From: Serratia sarumanii
GTDB lineage: Bacteria > Pseudomonadota > Gammaproteobacteria > Enterobacterales > Enterobacteriaceae
NCBI RefSeq assembly: GCF_029962605.1
Contig: NZ_CP124750.1
Span: 682,001-746,000 of the forward strand
Direction: 5' to 3'
DNA: 64,000 nt
Shown here: positions 9,089-22,082 of the stretch, piece after piece
Position numbering within the stretch: position 1 is the stretch's first letter
Layout: each line of letters starts with the position of its first letter
The notes under the pieces: generated by a model
Told to the model about the DNA's origin: nothing
Seen by the model: the letters and a program-made list of their open reading frames with translations, nothing else
Database searches by the model: none
Position numbers and translations under genes: made by a program

Positions 9089-10237
9089 TTGATAAAGTCA
9101 GCGCTATTGGTTCTGGAAGACGGAACCCAATTCCACGGTCGGGCCATCGGGGCAGAGGGAACGGCAGTGGGGGAAGTGGTCTTCAATACGTCGATGACCG
9201 GTTATCAAGAAATCCTCACTGATCCTTCCTATTCCCGCCAGATCGTTACTCTTACTTATCCTCATATCGGCAATGTCGGCACCAATGCTTCCGACGAAGA
9301 ATCCTCCGCAGTACACGCCCAAGGCCTCGTCATTCGTGACCTCCCGCTGATCGCCAGCAACTACCGCAACGAAGAAAGCCTGTCCGACTACCTCAAGCGT
9401 CACAACATCGTGGCGATCGCCGATATCGATACCCGTAAATTAACCCGCCTGCTGCGCGAGAAGGGCGCCCAGAACGGCTGCATCATCGCCGCCGACTCGC
9501 CGGACGCCGCGCTGGCCCTGGCCAAGGCGCAAGGTTTCCCGGGGTTGAAGGGCATGGATCTGGCGAAAGAGGTCACCACCCAAGAGGCTTACAGCTGGCA
9601 GCAAGGCAGCTGGACGCTTGAAGGCGACCTGCCCGAAGCCAAAACCGCCGCGGAGTTGCCGTTCCACGTGGTGGCTTACGACTACGGCGCCAAGCGCAAC
9701 ATCCTGCGCATGCTGGTGGATCGCGGCTGCCGCCTGACCGTGGTGCCGGCGCAGACCCCGGCCGACGACGTGCTGAAAATGAATCCGGACGGCATCTTCC
9801 TGTCCAACGGCCCGGGCGACCCGGAGCCGTGCGACTACGCCATCGCCGCCATCAAACAGTTCCTGGAAACCGACATCCCGGTGTTCGGCATCTGCCTGGG
9901 CCACCAGCTGCTGGCGCTGGCCAGCGGGGCGAAAACCATGAAGATGAAGCTCGGCCACCACGGCGGCAACCACCCGGTGAAGGATCTGGACAACAACACC
10001 GTGATGATCACCGCGCAGAACCACGGCTTCGCCGTCGATGAAAACAACCTGCCGGCGAACCTGCGCGTCACGCACAAATCGCTGTTCGACCACACGGTGC
10101 AGGGCATTCACCGCACCGACAAGGCGGCGTTCAGCTTCCAGGGTCACCCGGAAGCCAGCCCAGGCCCGCACGATGCCGCGCCGCTGTTCGATCACTTTAT
10201 CGAACTGATTGAGACTTACCGTTCTAACGCCAAATAA
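9089..10237 (+). CDS. carA: carbamoyl-phosphate synthase small subunit (glutaminase)
   Basis: Supplies ammonia from glutamine to CarB for carbamoyl phosphate, feeding arginine and pyrimidine synthesis. The 382 residues match E. coli. The N-terminal half carries [16 protein letters not shown], and the class I glutamine amidotransferase half carries the nucleophile motif [12 protein letters not shown] and the catalytic H/E pair in [11 protein letters not shown]. The start is TTG at 9089, giving [12 protein letters not shown] as in E. coli, with GGAGGA four bases upstream. An in-frame GTG at 9062 lies inside the Arg-box region and is rejected. carB follows after 17 bases. Confidence 0.96.
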   Translation: MIKSALLVLEDGTQFHGRAIGAEGTAVGEVVFNTSMTGYQEILTDPSYSRQIVTLTYPHIGNVGTNASDEESSAVHAQGLVIRDLPLIASNYRNEESLSDYLKRHNIVAIADIDTRKLTRLLREKGAQNGCIIAADSPDAALALAKAQGFPGLKGMDLAKEVTTQEAYSWQQGSWTLEGDLPEAKTAAELPFHVVAYDYGAKRNILRMLVDRGCRLTVVPAQTPADDVLKMNPDGIFLSNGPGDPEPCDYAIAAIKQFLETDIPVFGICLGHQLLALASGAKTMKMKLGHHGGNHPVKDLDNNTVMITAQNHGFAVDENNLPANLRVTHKSLFDHTVQGIHRTDKAAFSFQGHPEASPGPHDAAPLFDHFIELIETYRSNAK

Positions 10238-10254
10238 TCAGGAGCAGTAAAAAA

Positions 10255-13479
<3,225 letters not shown>

Positions 13480-13500
13480 CCGCGCGATAACGCTACGCCA

Positions 13501-13534
13501 GGGGCGCTGCAGTTCAATGCAGCGCCCTTTTTTT
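13501..13534 (+). terminator. intrinsic terminator of carAB
   Basis: The stem GGGCGCTGCA / TGCAGCGCCC with a GTTCAA loop is followed by seven T, 21 bases after the carB stop. Confidence 0.92.
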
Positions 13535-13655
13535 ATTCAGCGAATTTGTCGGCAGGCGTTAAAAATTTCCGCTATCAATCAGTGGGCAAACTGTCACCCT
13601 GTGTGATTGGTATATGCTTGGTGTATTGGCAAGGAACGAAGGAACGACGATAACA

Positions 13656-14213
13656 ATGATTCTGATAATTTACGCTCACCCGTATCCCCGGCATTCGCAT
13701 GCCAATCAGCGCCTGCTGCAGGCGGTGAGGGATCTCCCCGAGGTAGAGGTGCGCTCGCTGTATGAGCTGTACCCCGATTTCAATATCGATATCAACGCCG
13801 AGCAGCGGGCGCTGGAGCGCGCCGACCTGGTGGTGCTGCAGCATCCGATGCAGTGGTACAGCTTCCCGCCGCTGTTGAAGCTGTGGATCGACAAAGTGCT
13901 GGAGCACGGCTGGGCCTACGGCCACGACGGCAACGCGCTGGTGGGTAAAGACTGCCTGTGGGCGGTGACCAGCGGCGGCGACGAGCACCACTTCGAGCTG
14001 GGCGACTTTCCCAACTTTGCTGCGCTGGCGCAGCCGCTGCAGGCCACGGCGATCTACTGCGGCATGAACTGGCAACCCTATTTTGCCGTACATAATACTT
14101 TTACCTGCAACGAACCGGCGCTGCTCGCCGCCGGCGAAGCCTACCGGCAGCGGTTGGTCGACTATCTGATGGAACATGCCGAAGCGGAAACTCGGGAGGC
14201 CAGCCATGGATAA
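13656..14213 (+). CDS. kefF: KefC ancillary flavoprotein, quinone oxidoreductase
   Basis: NAD(P)H:quinone oxidoreductase of the flavodoxin-like fold (185 residues). It binds KefC at the membrane and is needed for full activity of that glutathione-gated potassium efflux system. [17 protein letters not shown] begins the protein. The FMN-binding [21 protein letters not shown] and the [11 protein letters not shown] loop are present. ATG 13656 is chosen because it matches the E. coli start; the upstream in-frame ATG at 13614 lacks homology. The last 8 bases overlap kefC. Confidence 0.94.
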   Translation: MILIIYAHPYPRHSHANQRLLQAVRDLPEVEVRSLYELYPDFNIDINAEQRALERADLVVLQHPMQWYSFPPLLKLWIDKVLEHGWAYGHDGNALVGKDCLWAVTSGGDEHHFELGDFPNFAALAQPLQATAIYCGMNWQPYFAVHNTFTCNEPALLAAGEAYRQRLVDYLMEHAEAETREASHG

Positions 14214-16059
14214 TCACCACATGATGATCGAGGGGCTGATCTACCTCGGCTCCGCCGCGCTGTTCGTGCCGATCGCGGTGCGTCTGGGGCTGGGCTCGGT
14301 GCTCGGCTACCTGATCGCCGGCTGCATCATTGGCCCCTGGGGGCTGAAGCTGGTGTCGGACGCCGAATCGATCCTGACCTTCGCCGAGATCGGCGTGGTG
14401 CTGATGCTGTTTATCATCGGCCTGGAGCTGGATCCCAAGCGGCTGTGGACGCTGCGCGCCTCGGTGTTCGGCGGCGGCAGCATTCAGATGGTGGGCTGCG
14501 GCCTGGTGTTGAGCGCCTTCTGTTACTTCCTCGGCCTCAACTGGAAGGTGGCGCTGCTGATCGGCCTGACGCTGGCCCTCTCATCCACCGCCATTGCCAT
14601 GCAGGCGATGAGCGAACGCAATTTGACGCCGTCGCCGATCGGCCGCAGCGCGTTTGCGGTGCTGCTGTTCCAGGATATCGCGGCGATCCCGCTGGTGGCG
14701 ATGATCCCGCTGCTGGCCAGCAGCGGCGCCACCACCACGCTGGGCGCTTTCGTGCTGTCGGCGGCCAAGGTGGTGGGCGCGTTGACGATGGTGGTGCTGC
14801 TCGGCCGCTACGTCACCCGCCCGCTGCTGCACTTCGTCGCCCGTTCGGGCATGCGCGAGGTGTTCAGCGCCGTGGCGCTGTTCCTGGTGTTCGGCTTCGG
14901 CATCCTGCTGGAGATGGCCGGGCTGTCGATGGCGATGGGGGCGTTCCTCGCCGGGGTGCTGCTGGCGAGCTCGGAATACCGCCACGCGCTGGAGAGCGAT
15001 ATTCAGCCGTTCAAAGGGCTGCTGCTGGGGCTGTTCTTTATCGGCGTCGGCATGTCGATCGACTTCGGCACGCTGTTCCATCACCCGCTGCTGATCGCCT
15101 CGCTGTTGCTGGGCTTTATGCTGATCAAGGCAGCGCTGCTGTGGCTGATTGGGCCGCTGCTCGGCGTGCCGAAGCGCCAGCGCGGCCTGTTTGCCATTCT
15201 GCTGGGGCAGGGCAGTGAATTCGCCTTCGTGATCTTCAGCGCCGCGCAGCTGGCCGGCGTACTGCCGGTCGAATGGGCCAAGTCGCTGACGCTGGCGGTG
15301 GCGCTGTCGATGGCGGCCACGCCGCTGCTGTTGGTGATCGCCGCGCAGCTGGAGAAAAATGCGCCGAAAGAGGAGCGCCCGGCGGACGTCATCGACGACG
15401 AAAATGCCAGCGTGATCATCGCCGGCTTCGGCCGTTTCGGCCAGATCGCCGGCCGCTTGCTGCTGGCCAACGGCGTACACACCGTGGTGCTGGATCACGA
15501 TCCGGACCATATCGAAACGCTGCGCAAATTCGACACCAAGGTGTTCTACGGCGACGCCACGCGCGCCGATCTGCTGGAGGCCGCTGGCGCCGCCCACGCC
15601 AAGGTGCTGATCAACGCCATCGATGACGTGGAAGACAGCCTGGCGCTAGCCGAGCTGGCCAGGCAGCACTTCCCGCATCTGAAGGTGGTGGCACGGGCGC
15701 GCGACGTCGATCACTGGTATCAGCTGCGGCAGCTAGGGGTGGAAAAACCGGAGCGCGAAACCTTCGAAAGCTCGCTGCGCGTCGGCCGTGAAACGCTGGA
15801 GCTGCTGGGGCTGGACGCCTATGAGGCGCGCGAGAAGGCGGACACGTTCCGCCGCTATAACCTGAAGATGCTGGAAGACACGCTGGAGAATTATCAGGAC
15901 ACCGAGTTCCGCATCGCCAGCCTGCAGCGGGCCAAGGAGATGCTCAGCGCGGCCATCGAGCAGGATCAGAATCGGCTGGCGCGGGTGCAGCAGACCGGCT
16001 GGCGCGGCAGTATCGACGGCAAGGCGCCGGAGGACGAGGTGGTGGAAGCCAAAGGATAA
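14206..16059 (+). CDS. kefC: glutathione-regulated potassium/proton antiporter
   Basis: A 617-residue inner-membrane CPA2 antiporter that extrudes potassium and acidifies the cytoplasm during electrophile stress. About twelve membrane segments span residues 1-385, including [14 protein letters not shown] and the ion-binding [10 protein letters not shown] motif. A cytosolic RCK/KTN domain follows ([17 protein letters not shown] near residue 405), then a charged tail. The start at 14206 has GGGAGG seven bases upstream and matches KefC. An in-frame ATG at 14176 lies deeper in kefF and is rejected. Confidence 0.95.
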   Translation: MDNHHMMIEGLIYLGSAALFVPIAVRLGLGSVLGYLIAGCIIGPWGLKLVSDAESILTFAEIGVVLMLFIIGLELDPKRLWTLRASVFGGGSIQMVGCGLVLSAFCYFLGLNWKVALLIGLTLALSSTAIAMQAMSERNLTPSPIGRSAFAVLLFQDIAAIPLVAMIPLLASSGATTTLGAFVLSAAKVVGALTMVVLLGRYVTRPLLHFVARSGMREVFSAVALFLVFGFGILLEMAGLSMAMGAFLAGVLLASSEYRHALESDIQPFKGLLLGLFFIGVGMSIDFGTLFHHPLLIASLLLGFMLIKAALLWLIGPLLGVPKRQRGLFAILLGQGSEFAFVIFSAAQLAGVLPVEWAKSLTLAVALSMAATPLLLVIAAQLEKNAPKEERPADVIDDENASVIIAGFGRFGQIAGRLLLANGVHTVVLDHDPDHIETLRKFDTKVFYGDATRADLLEAAGAAHAKVLINAIDDVEDSLALAELARQHFPHLKVVARARDVDHWYQLRQLGVEKPERETFESSLRVGRETLELLGLDAYEAREKADTFRRYNLKMLEDTLENYQDTEFRIASLQRAKEMLSAAIEQDQNRLARVQQTGWRGSIDGKAPEDEVVEAKG

Positions 16060-16063
16060 GAGT

Positions 16064-16091
16064 AGGGGCACCAGATCGGCGCCCCTTCTTT
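16064..16091. terminator. terminator between convergent kefC and exporter gene
   Basis: The hairpin AGGGGC...GCCCCT is followed by TTCTTTT. It lies in the 35-base gap between two convergent stops, so it may serve both strands. Confidence 0.6.
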
Positions 16092-16094
16092 TGC

Positions 16095-16709
16095 TTAGCT
16101 CAGCGCGACCTTGATGCCCAAGGCGATCAGCATGCCGCCCAGCAGCTTGTCGACGATCTTCTGGGTCTTTTCCAACCCGCGGCGCACCGGCCCGCTCTGG
16201 ATCAGGAACACCAGCAGCGGCCACCAGATAACCGACAGGCCGAGAATAATCCCCGCGTACCACAGCTTGTCGCCCAGACCGGAATCGATCTGCAGCACCT
16301 GGGTGAACACCGCCAGGAAGAACAGGGTGGCCTTCGGGTTCAGCAGGTTGCACAGGTAGCCTTGCGCAAAGGCGCTCTTCAGGCTGACCTGCTGCTGCGG
16401 CAGATTGCTGACGTTCATCTTGCCGCCGCCGCGCGAAAGCAGCGCCTGGATGCCGATCCACACCAGATAGACCGCCCCGGCGTATTTCAGCAGGTTAAAC
16501 AGCCACGGCGTGGTGGTGATCACCACCGCCAGCCCGGCGACGCAGTAGGACATGTGGGTGGCGACGCCGCAGATCACGCCGAAGGCGGTCATCATGGCGG
16601 CCAGCCGCGGATAGCGGGCGGCGTTTTTGATCACCAGGAAAAAATCCGGGCCGGGGGAGAGCATGCCGAGGGCGGCAATGCCGGCGACGAACAGCGAAGT
16701 TTCAAGCAT
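16095..16709 (-). CDS. LysE/RhtB-family amino acid exporter
   Basis: A 204-residue inner-membrane translocator with about six hydrophobic segments. The family signature GMLSPGPDFFLVIKNAARYPRLAAMMTAFGVICG lies at the N-terminus and NLLNPKATLFFLAVF in the middle. It is closest in feel to RhtC-type threonine/homoserine exporters, but the substrate cannot be assigned. The start MLETSLFVAGIAAL is chosen because the family begins directly with the first membrane helix; a frame extension to 16775 adds an unlikely basic leader. It is absent from this locus in E. coli and converges on kefC. Confidence 0.88.
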   Translation of the reverse strand: MLETSLFVAGIAALGMLSPGPDFFLVIKNAARYPRLAAMMTAFGVICGVATHMSYCVAGLAVVITTTPWLFNLLKYAGAVYLVWIGIQALLSRGGGKMNVSNLPQQQVSLKSAFAQGYLCNLLNPKATLFFLAVFTQVLQIDSGLGDKLWYAGIILGLSVIWWPLLVFLIQSGPVRRGLEKTQKIVDKLLGGMLIALGIKVALS

Positions 16710-16836
16710 GGGAGCGTCTCGCGCAAAAGACAGAGTTCTGGCGATAATAACGCCGCTTCCTCTGATGCGCATCAACCCAATGAGGTATTGTTAGGCTCTA
16801 TGATAATAATTCATCTACCGCCAGCAACGGAGCACC

Positions 16837-17637
16837 ATGCAGCAGACTAACGCCACAGACCGGCCGGAGCCGCACCGGCAACAGCGTGAAATTACCCGCC
16901 TGTGCATTCAATGCGCGCTGCTACTGTTGCAGCACGGCGCCGAGAGTACGGTGGTGGAACAGCTGTCGACCCGCCTGGGGCTGGCGCTGGGGATGGACAG
17001 CGTGGAAAGCTCGATCTCCGCCAATGCGGTGGTGTTGACCACCCTCAGCCAAGGCGCCTGTCTGACCACCACCCGCAAGAACGTCGATCGCGGCATCAAT
17101 ATGCAGGTGGTGACCGAAGTGCAGCATATCGTGATCCTCGCCGAGCATCGCCTGGCGGATGCGCACGACGTGGCGCGCCGCTTTGACAGGATCCGGCCGC
17201 TGCGTTACCCGCGCTGGCTGGTGGTGCTGATGGTGGGGTTGTCCTGCGGGTGTTTCAGCATGCTCAACGGCGGCGGCGGCGATGCTTTCCTGGTGACCTT
17301 TATCGCCAGCGGCGCGGCGATGCTGGTGCGCCAAATCCTCACCGCCCGCCATATGAATCCGCTGATCAATTTTTGCCTGACGGCGTTTGTCGCTACGTCG
17401 ATCTCCGGACTGCTGCTGCGCCTGCCGGCGTTTAAAGACACCTCGAGCGTGGCGATGGCCGCCAGCGTGCTGTTGCTGGTGCCGGGCTTCCCGCTGATCA
17501 ACGCGGTGGCAGACATGTTCAAGGGGCACGTCAATACCGGGCTGGCGCGTTGGGCGATGGCCAGCCTGCTGACGCTGGCGACCTGCATCGGGGTGGTGAT
17601 GGCGATGTCGCTGTGGGATCTGCGGGGGTGGTCATGA
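16837..17637 (+). CDS. yjjP: YjjP-like inner-membrane exporter subunit (ThrE family)
   Basis: A 266-residue membrane protein of the ThrE/DUF1212 group. A cytosolic N-terminal domain (about residues 15-110, [23 protein letters not shown]) is followed by about five hydrophobic segments. In E. coli YjjP and YjjB together are implicated in succinate export. The gene overlaps yjjB by ATGA, so the two are translationally coupled and likely form one complex. In E. coli the pair lies elsewhere on the chromosome. The substrate here is inferred only from the family. Confidence 0.88.
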   Translation: MQQTNATDRPEPHRQQREITRLCIQCALLLLQHGAESTVVEQLSTRLGLALGMDSVESSISANAVVLTTLSQGACLTTTRKNVDRGINMQVVTEVQHIVILAEHRLADAHDVARRFDRIRPLRYPRWLVVLMVGLSCGCFSMLNGGGGDAFLVTFIASGAAMLVRQILTARHMNPLINFCLTAFVATSISGLLLRLPAFKDTSSVAMAASVLLLVPGFPLINAVADMFKGHVNTGLARWAMASLLTLATCIGVVMAMSLWDLRGWS

Positions 17638-18098
17638 GTCTGCTGTGGGCCTTGTTGCAGGAGATGCTGTTGGCGGCGGTGCCGGCGCTGGGCTTCGCCA
17701 TGGTGTTCAACGTGCCGCTGCGCGCGCTGCGCTATTGCGCGTTGCTCGGGGCTATCGGGCGCGGCTCGCGCATGCTGATGATGCACGGCGGCATGAACAT
17801 CGAGTGGGCCTCGCTGCTAGCGGCGATCCTGATCGGTATCATCGGCATCTACTGGTCGCGCTGGCTGCTGGCGCATCCGAAGGTGTTCACCGTGGCGGCG
17901 GTGATCCCGATGTTCCCCGGCATTTCCGCCTATACCGCGATGATAACGGTGGTGGAGATCTCGCATCTGGGCTACAGCGAAGCCCTGATGGAGACCATGA
18001 TCACCAACTTCCTCAAGGCCAGTTTTATCGTTGGCGCATTGTCGATCGGCCTGTCGTTGCCGGGCCTGTGGCTGTACCGCAAACGCCCCGGCGTGTGA
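17634..18098 (+). CDS. yjjB: YjjB-like inner-membrane exporter subunit
   Basis: A 154-residue membrane protein with four to five hydrophobic segments. Its conserved [26 protein letters not shown] and [18 protein letters not shown] blocks closely match E. coli YjjB, which partners YjjP. The start at 17634 overlaps the yjjP stop codon; in-frame starts upstream inside yjjP do not extend the homology. About 143 bases separate it from folA, and I see no strong terminator between them. Confidence 0.9.
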   Translation: MSLLWALLQEMLLAAVPALGFAMVFNVPLRALRYCALLGAIGRGSRMLMMHGGMNIEWASLLAAILIGIIGIYWSRWLLAHPKVFTVAAVIPMFPGISAYTAMITVVEISHLGYSEALMETMITNFLKASFIVGALSIGLSLPGLWLYRKRPGV

Positions 18099-18241
18099 AA
18101 TGACCTGGCGGGAGATCGTTGGTTATTAGATATACTGATAAGAGCTATCTTATATATTCATCTTGCTTGATTAGCCTATCGACGGCACTCAGGCCTTTAC
18201 GTATAGTGTCACCAATTTTGCTGCCTACACAGGGTTAAACA

Positions 18242-18724
18242 ATGATTATCAGCCTGATCGCTGCCTTGGCGGCGGATCGCGTTATTGGCATGGAAAACGC
18301 CATGCCGTGGCACCTGCCGGCGGACCTTGCGTGGTTTAAACGCAACACGTTGAATAAGCCGGTTATTATGGGCCGCAAGACCTTCGAGTCCATCGGCCGC
18401 CCGCTGCCGGGCCGCCACAATATCGTTTTGAGCAGCCGCCCGGGCAATGCCGCCGGGGTGACCTGGGTGACCTCGCTGGATGAAGCGCTGGCCGCCGCGG
18501 GCGAGGTGGAAGAAGTGATGGTGATCGGCGGTGGGCGCATCTATACCCAGCTGCTGCCGCGCGCCGATCGCCTGTACCTGACGCACATCGACGCCGAAGT
18601 CGGCGGCGATACCCACTTCCCGGATTACGAGCCGGACGAGTGGGAAACCACGTTCAGCGAATTCCACGACGCCGACGATCTGAACTCGCACAGCTACTGC
18701 TTCGAAATCCTGCAGCGCCGCTGA
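18242..18724 (+). CDS. folA: dihydrofolate reductase
   Basis: NADPH-dependent reduction of dihydrofolate to tetrahydrofolate in the cytoplasm; the chromosomal target of trimethoprim. The 160 residues read [33 protein letters not shown], with the catalytic acid in the PADLAW stretch, the adenine-site [15 protein letters not shown] and VIGGGRIY. It is one residue longer than the E. coli enzyme at the N-terminus. It is transcribed alone and followed by a very strong terminator. Confidence 0.97.
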   Translation: MIISLIAALAADRVIGMENAMPWHLPADLAWFKRNTLNKPVIMGRKTFESIGRPLPGRHNIVLSSRPGNAAGVTWVTSLDEALAAAGEVEEVMVIGGGRIYTQLLPRADRLYLTHIDAEVGGDTHFPDYEPDEWETTFSEFHDADDLNSHSYCFEILQRR

Positions 18725-18748
18725 TTTAAGCGCGTTAACCAACTCTCC

Positions 18749-18783
18749 CCGGGGGCGCAAGCAATTGCGCCCCCGGCCTTTTT
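18749..18783 (+). terminator. intrinsic terminator of folA
   Basis: A perfect 12-bp stem CCGGGGGCGCAA / TTGCGCCCCCGG with a GCAA loop is followed by CC and five T. Confidence 0.93.
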
Positions 18784-18794
18784 GCGCCCGTCGT

Positions 18795-18828
18795 TTGTAA
18801 CCTTTCCGTCACATTACCTGATTAGTAT
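18795..18828 (+). promoter_or_regulatory. Pho box and -10 upstream of phoX-like gene
   Basis: Two heptamers, TTGTAAC (18795-18801) and CCGTCAC (18806-18812), are spaced by four bases as in PhoB boxes (CTGTCAT-N4-CTGTCAT). Ten bases later comes TAGTAT (18823-18828), a plausible -10 at the distance expected when a Pho box replaces the -35. This predicts induction by phosphate starvation. Confidence 0.6.
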
Positions 18829-18904
18829 GAAGCCCAACTCCGAGCGCCACGGCAACTCTGGTGAATCTTGACCGCGGCGCCATAACTAAAAAGGTAACCA
18901 CGCT

Positions 18905-20794
18905 ATGACCAAGCAAATTGAGCAATTAGACGCCGACCGCCTGATCGATCCCACTCGCCGCAAACTGCTGCTCGGCAGCGCCGGCGCCGTCGGCCTGGCC
19001 GGTTTTCTCGGCGGCGGCATCTGGTCGGTCTCCAGTGAGGCGTTGGCCGAGGATCTGCCGCCGAACAAGCTGTTGGGTTTTCAGGGCATCGCCGCGTCTA
19101 CCGCCGATGAGGTGACCATCGCGCCGGGCTACCGCGCCGAGGTGCTGATCTCCTGGGGCGAGCCGCTGGTAGACGGCGCGCCGGCCTTCGATCCGCAGGG
19201 CAACAACAGCGCCGCCGATCAGGAAAAACAGTTCGGCGACAATAACGACGGCATGAGCTTCTTCCCGATCGATGACAATCACGGCGTGATGGCCATCAAT
19301 AACGAATACGTTAACGAGCAGTACCTGTTCGCTCACGGCGGCGCCAAGGCCACCAGCCTGGAAGAGGTGCGTAAATCGCAGGCGGCGCACGGCGTCTCCA
19401 TCGTGGCGGTAAAGCGCGTCGGCGACGGCCAGCGCTGGGAGGTGGAGCGCCCGTCGCGCTATAACCGCCGCATCACCGCCAATACCGAAATGCAGTTCAG
19501 CGGCCCGGCCGCCGGGCACCCGCTGCTGCAGACCGCCGCCGATCCGAGCGGGCGCAAGGTGCTGGGCACTTTCGGCAACTGCGCCAACGGCAAGACGCCG
19601 TGGGGCACCTACCTGACCTGCGAAGAAAACTTCGATACCTACTTTGGCACTCATCAGGCTGATTACAAAACCACGCCGGAACAGAAGCGCTACACGCTGA
19701 AGGTCAGCGAACCGGAGCGCAACTGGCCGGACTATGACGAGCGCTTCGACGTGGCGAAGAACCCCAACGAATTCAACCGCCACGGCTGGATCGTCGAGAT
19801 TGACCCGCTGAATCCGACCTCGACGCCCATCAAGCACACCGCGCTGGGCCGCTTCAAGCACGAGAACGCGGCGGTGACCGTGGCCAAAGATGGCCGTTTG
19901 GTGGTGTACATGGGTGACGACGAACGCGGCGAACATATCTATAAGTACGTTTCCAAAGGCGTGGTCGACGCCGCCAATCCGGCCAACAATCGCACGCTGC
20001 TGGACGAAGGGACGCTGTACGTGGCGCAGTTCGACGGCGATGAGGCCGGCACGCCGCTGAAGGGCAAAGGGCGCTGGATTGCGCTCGAGTTCGGCAAGAA
20101 CGGCCTGACGCCGGAGAACGGCTTCCGCGATGAGGCCGAAGTGCTGATCTTCGCCCGCAAGGCGGCGCAGCAGGTCGGCGCCACCAAAATGGATCGCCCG
20201 GAGTGGATCGCGGTGAACCCGCATGACGGCCGCGCGTACTGCACGTTGACCAACAACAGCAAGCGCGGCGAGGAAGGGATGCCGCTGAACGCCGCCAACC
20301 CGCGGCCGAACAATATCTATGGCCAGATCATTCGCTGGGACGAGGGCGGCGACGCCACCGCCGGCACCTTCGCCTGGGACATCTATGCGCTGTGCGGCAA
20401 TCCGATCGCCCATCCGGAAGGCGTCAACCGCGGCACGCCGAACATCACGGCGGAAAATACCTTCAACAGCCCGGATGGGCTGGGCTTCGATCGCGCCGGC
20501 CGCCTGTGGATCCTCACCGACGGCAAGTACAGCAACAAGGGCGATTACGCCGGGCAGGGCAACAACCAGATGCTGGTGGGCGATCCGATCAGCGGCGAAA
20601 TTCGCCGTTTCATGGTGGGGCCGAAGTCCTGCGAACTGACCGGCATCACCTTCACCCCGGACTACAAGACGATGTTCGTCAACGTGCAGCATCCGGGAGA
20701 AGAGGGCGATTCGCACTTCCCAAACAACAGCCCGCGCCCGCGTTCATCGGTGTTGATGATCACGCGTGAAGATGGCGGGGTGATTGGGGCGTAA
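18905..20794 (+). CDS. PhoX-family alkaline phosphatase (DUF839), Tat-exported
   Basis: A 629-residue calcium/iron-dependent alkaline phosphatase-like protein of the PhoX/DUF839 family. A twin-arginine signal is visible (PTRRKLLLGSAGAVGLAGFLGGG, about residues 18-40), ending near SSEALAEDL, so it is exported folded to the periplasm. Family landmarks include GNNSAADQEKQFGDNNDGMSFFP, NCANGKTPWGTYLTCEENF, RFKHENAAV and the late FNSPDGLGFDRAGRLWILTDG. A Pho box upstream supports a role in scavenging phosphate from organic esters. It is absent from the E. coli locus. The exact specificity is unknown. Confidence 0.87.
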   Translation: MTKQIEQLDADRLIDPTRRKLLLGSAGAVGLAGFLGGGIWSVSSEALAEDLPPNKLLGFQGIAASTADEVTIAPGYRAEVLISWGEPLVDGAPAFDPQGNNSAADQEKQFGDNNDGMSFFPIDDNHGVMAINNEYVNEQYLFAHGGAKATSLEEVRKSQAAHGVSIVAVKRVGDGQRWEVERPSRYNRRITANTEMQFSGPAAGHPLLQTAADPSGRKVLGTFGNCANGKTPWGTYLTCEENFDTYFGTHQADYKTTPEQKRYTLKVSEPERNWPDYDERFDVAKNPNEFNRHGWIVEIDPLNPTSTPIKHTALGRFKHENAAVTVAKDGRLVVYMGDDERGEHIYKYVSKGVVDAANPANNRTLLDEGTLYVAQFDGDEAGTPLKGKGRWIALEFGKNGLTPENGFRDEAEVLIFARKAAQQVGATKMDRPEWIAVNPHDGRAYCTLTNNSKRGEEGMPLNAANPRPNNIYGQIIRWDEGGDATAGTFAWDIYALCGNPIAHPEGVNRGTPNITAENTFNSPDGLGFDRAGRLWILTDGKYSNKGDYAGQGNNQMLVGDPISGEIRRFMVGPKSCELTGITFTPDYKTMFVNVQHPGEEGDSHFPNNSPRPRSSVLMITREDGGVIGA

Positions 20795-20810
20795 GGCGCT
20801 AAAGAGAGCA

Positions 20811-20838
20811 AAGGCGGCCTGGGGCCGCCTTGATGTTT
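20811..20838. terminator. terminator between convergent phoX-like gene and apaH
   Basis: A 9-bp stem AAGGCGGCC / GGCCGCCTT with a 3-nt loop is followed by GATGTTTT. It lies between convergent stop codons. Confidence 0.75.
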
Positions 20839-21690
20839 TCAGAACGCGGCCAGCCTGCCGGCGTGGTCGGGCGCCTCGCCGCGATTAGCGGGCTGCGTGA
20901 AGTAACGGCGGTCTTCCCAGCGCAGCATCGTCAGATCGCCGCCCCAGCAGCAGCCTGTGTCCAGCCCGATCACGCCTTCCGGCGTGCCCTTGCCTTCCAG
21001 CGAGGCCCAGTGGCCGAAGACGATGGTGTATTCCGGATCCACCAGGCGCGGCAGCTCGAACCACGGTTTCAGCGGCGCGGGTGCGGTGCCCGGCGCATCT
21101 TTGCAGATCATGTCGAGCTGGCCGTTGGGGAAGCAATAACGCATGCGCGTCAGCGCATTGGTGCTGAAACGCAGGCGCGCCAGGCCGCTCAGCTCCGGCG
21201 TCCAGTTGTTCGGCATATCGCCGTACATGGCGTCGAGGAACAGCGGGTAGCTGTCGCTGCTTAATACCGCTTCCACTTCGCGCGCGCACATTTTCGCGGT
21301 GTCGATATCCCACTGCGGGGTGATGCCAGCGTGCGCCATCACCAGCTTTTGCTCATCATCCACCTGCAGCACCGGTTGGCGGCGCAGCCAGTTGATCAGC
21401 TCGTCGGCGTCCGGCGCCTCCAACAGCGGGGTGATGCGATCTTTGGGTTTGTTGCGGCTGATGCCGGCGTAAACCGCCAGCAGGTGCAGATCGTGGTTGC
21501 CCAGCACCATGCGCACCGCCGGGCCGAGCGAGCGCACGAAGCGCAGCACGTCCAGCGAGGCGGGGCCGCGCGCCACCAGATCGCCGGTCAGCCACAGTTG
21601 ATCGCGCTCGGGATCGAACGCAACCTGAGCCAGCAGCGACTTCAGTTCATCGAAACAGCCGTGAACGTCGCCGATAAGGTATGTCGACAT
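20839..21690 (-). CDS. apaH: diadenosine tetraphosphatase (symmetrical Ap4A hydrolase)
   Basis: A 283-residue metallophosphoesterase that splits Ap4A into two ADP; it also removes Np4 caps from RNA in E. coli. The metal-binding motifs [14 protein letters not shown] and GNHD lie in the first 70 residues, with VMAHAG and [11 protein letters not shown] later. Two bases separate it from apaG, so it is the distal gene of the surA-pdxA-rsmA-apaGH operon. The C-terminus ([14 protein letters not shown]) is slightly extended and non-conserved. Confidence 0.97.
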   Translation of the reverse strand: MSTYLIGDVHGCFDELKSLLAQVAFDPERDQLWLTGDLVARGPASLDVLRFVRSLGPAVRMVLGNHDLHLLAVYAGISRNKPKDRITPLLEAPDADELINWLRRQPVLQVDDEQKLVMAHAGITPQWDIDTAKMCAREVEAVLSSDSYPLFLDAMYGDMPNNWTPELSGLARLRFSTNALTRMRYCFPNGQLDMICKDAPGTAPAPLKPWFELPRLVDPEYTIVFGHWASLEGKGTPEGVIGLDTGCCWGGDLTMLRWEDRRYFTQPANRGEAPDHAGRLAAF

Positions 21691-21692
21691 AA

Positions 21693-22070
21693 TTAATGGA
21701 TCAGCGTTGGAATGGCTAAGCGAAACACGGGAATAGCGGTGCGGAACGGCTGACCCTGGTGGTCAACCATTTCGTAATGGCCTTCCATGGTGCCCAGCGG
21801 CGTTTCCAGAATGGCGCCGCTGGTGTACTGAAACTCTCCGCCGGGCGGAATGACGGGCTGTTCGCCGATCACGCCTTCGCCCTGAACTTCGGTTTGGCGG
21901 CCGTTGCTGTTGGTGATCAGCCAGTAACGGCCCAGCAGTTGCACGTCGGTCCGCCCCAGATTGCGGATGGTGATGGTATAGGCGAAGACGTAACGCTCTT
22001 CTTCAGGGATCGACTGTGATTCCACATAGATGCTCTGAACCTGAATACACACGCGGGGCGAATCAATCAT
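21693..22070 (-). CDS. apaG: ApaG protein (Co2+/Mg2+ efflux-associated)
   Basis: A 125-residue single-domain protein with an immunoglobulin-like beta fold. Conserved blocks are [27 protein letters not shown] and [24 protein letters not shown]. Its biochemical role is not firmly established; mutants in Salmonella affect cobalt/magnesium handling. It lies 12 bases after rsmA and 2 before apaH in the conserved operon. Confidence 0.96.
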   Translation of the reverse strand: MIDSPRVCIQVQSIYVESQSIPEEERYVFAYTITIRNLGRTDVQLLGRYWLITNSNGRQTEVQGEGVIGEQPVIPPGGEFQYTSGAILETPLGTMEGHYEMVDHQGQPFRTAIPVFRLAIPTLIH

Positions 22071-22082
22071 GACAACAACTCC

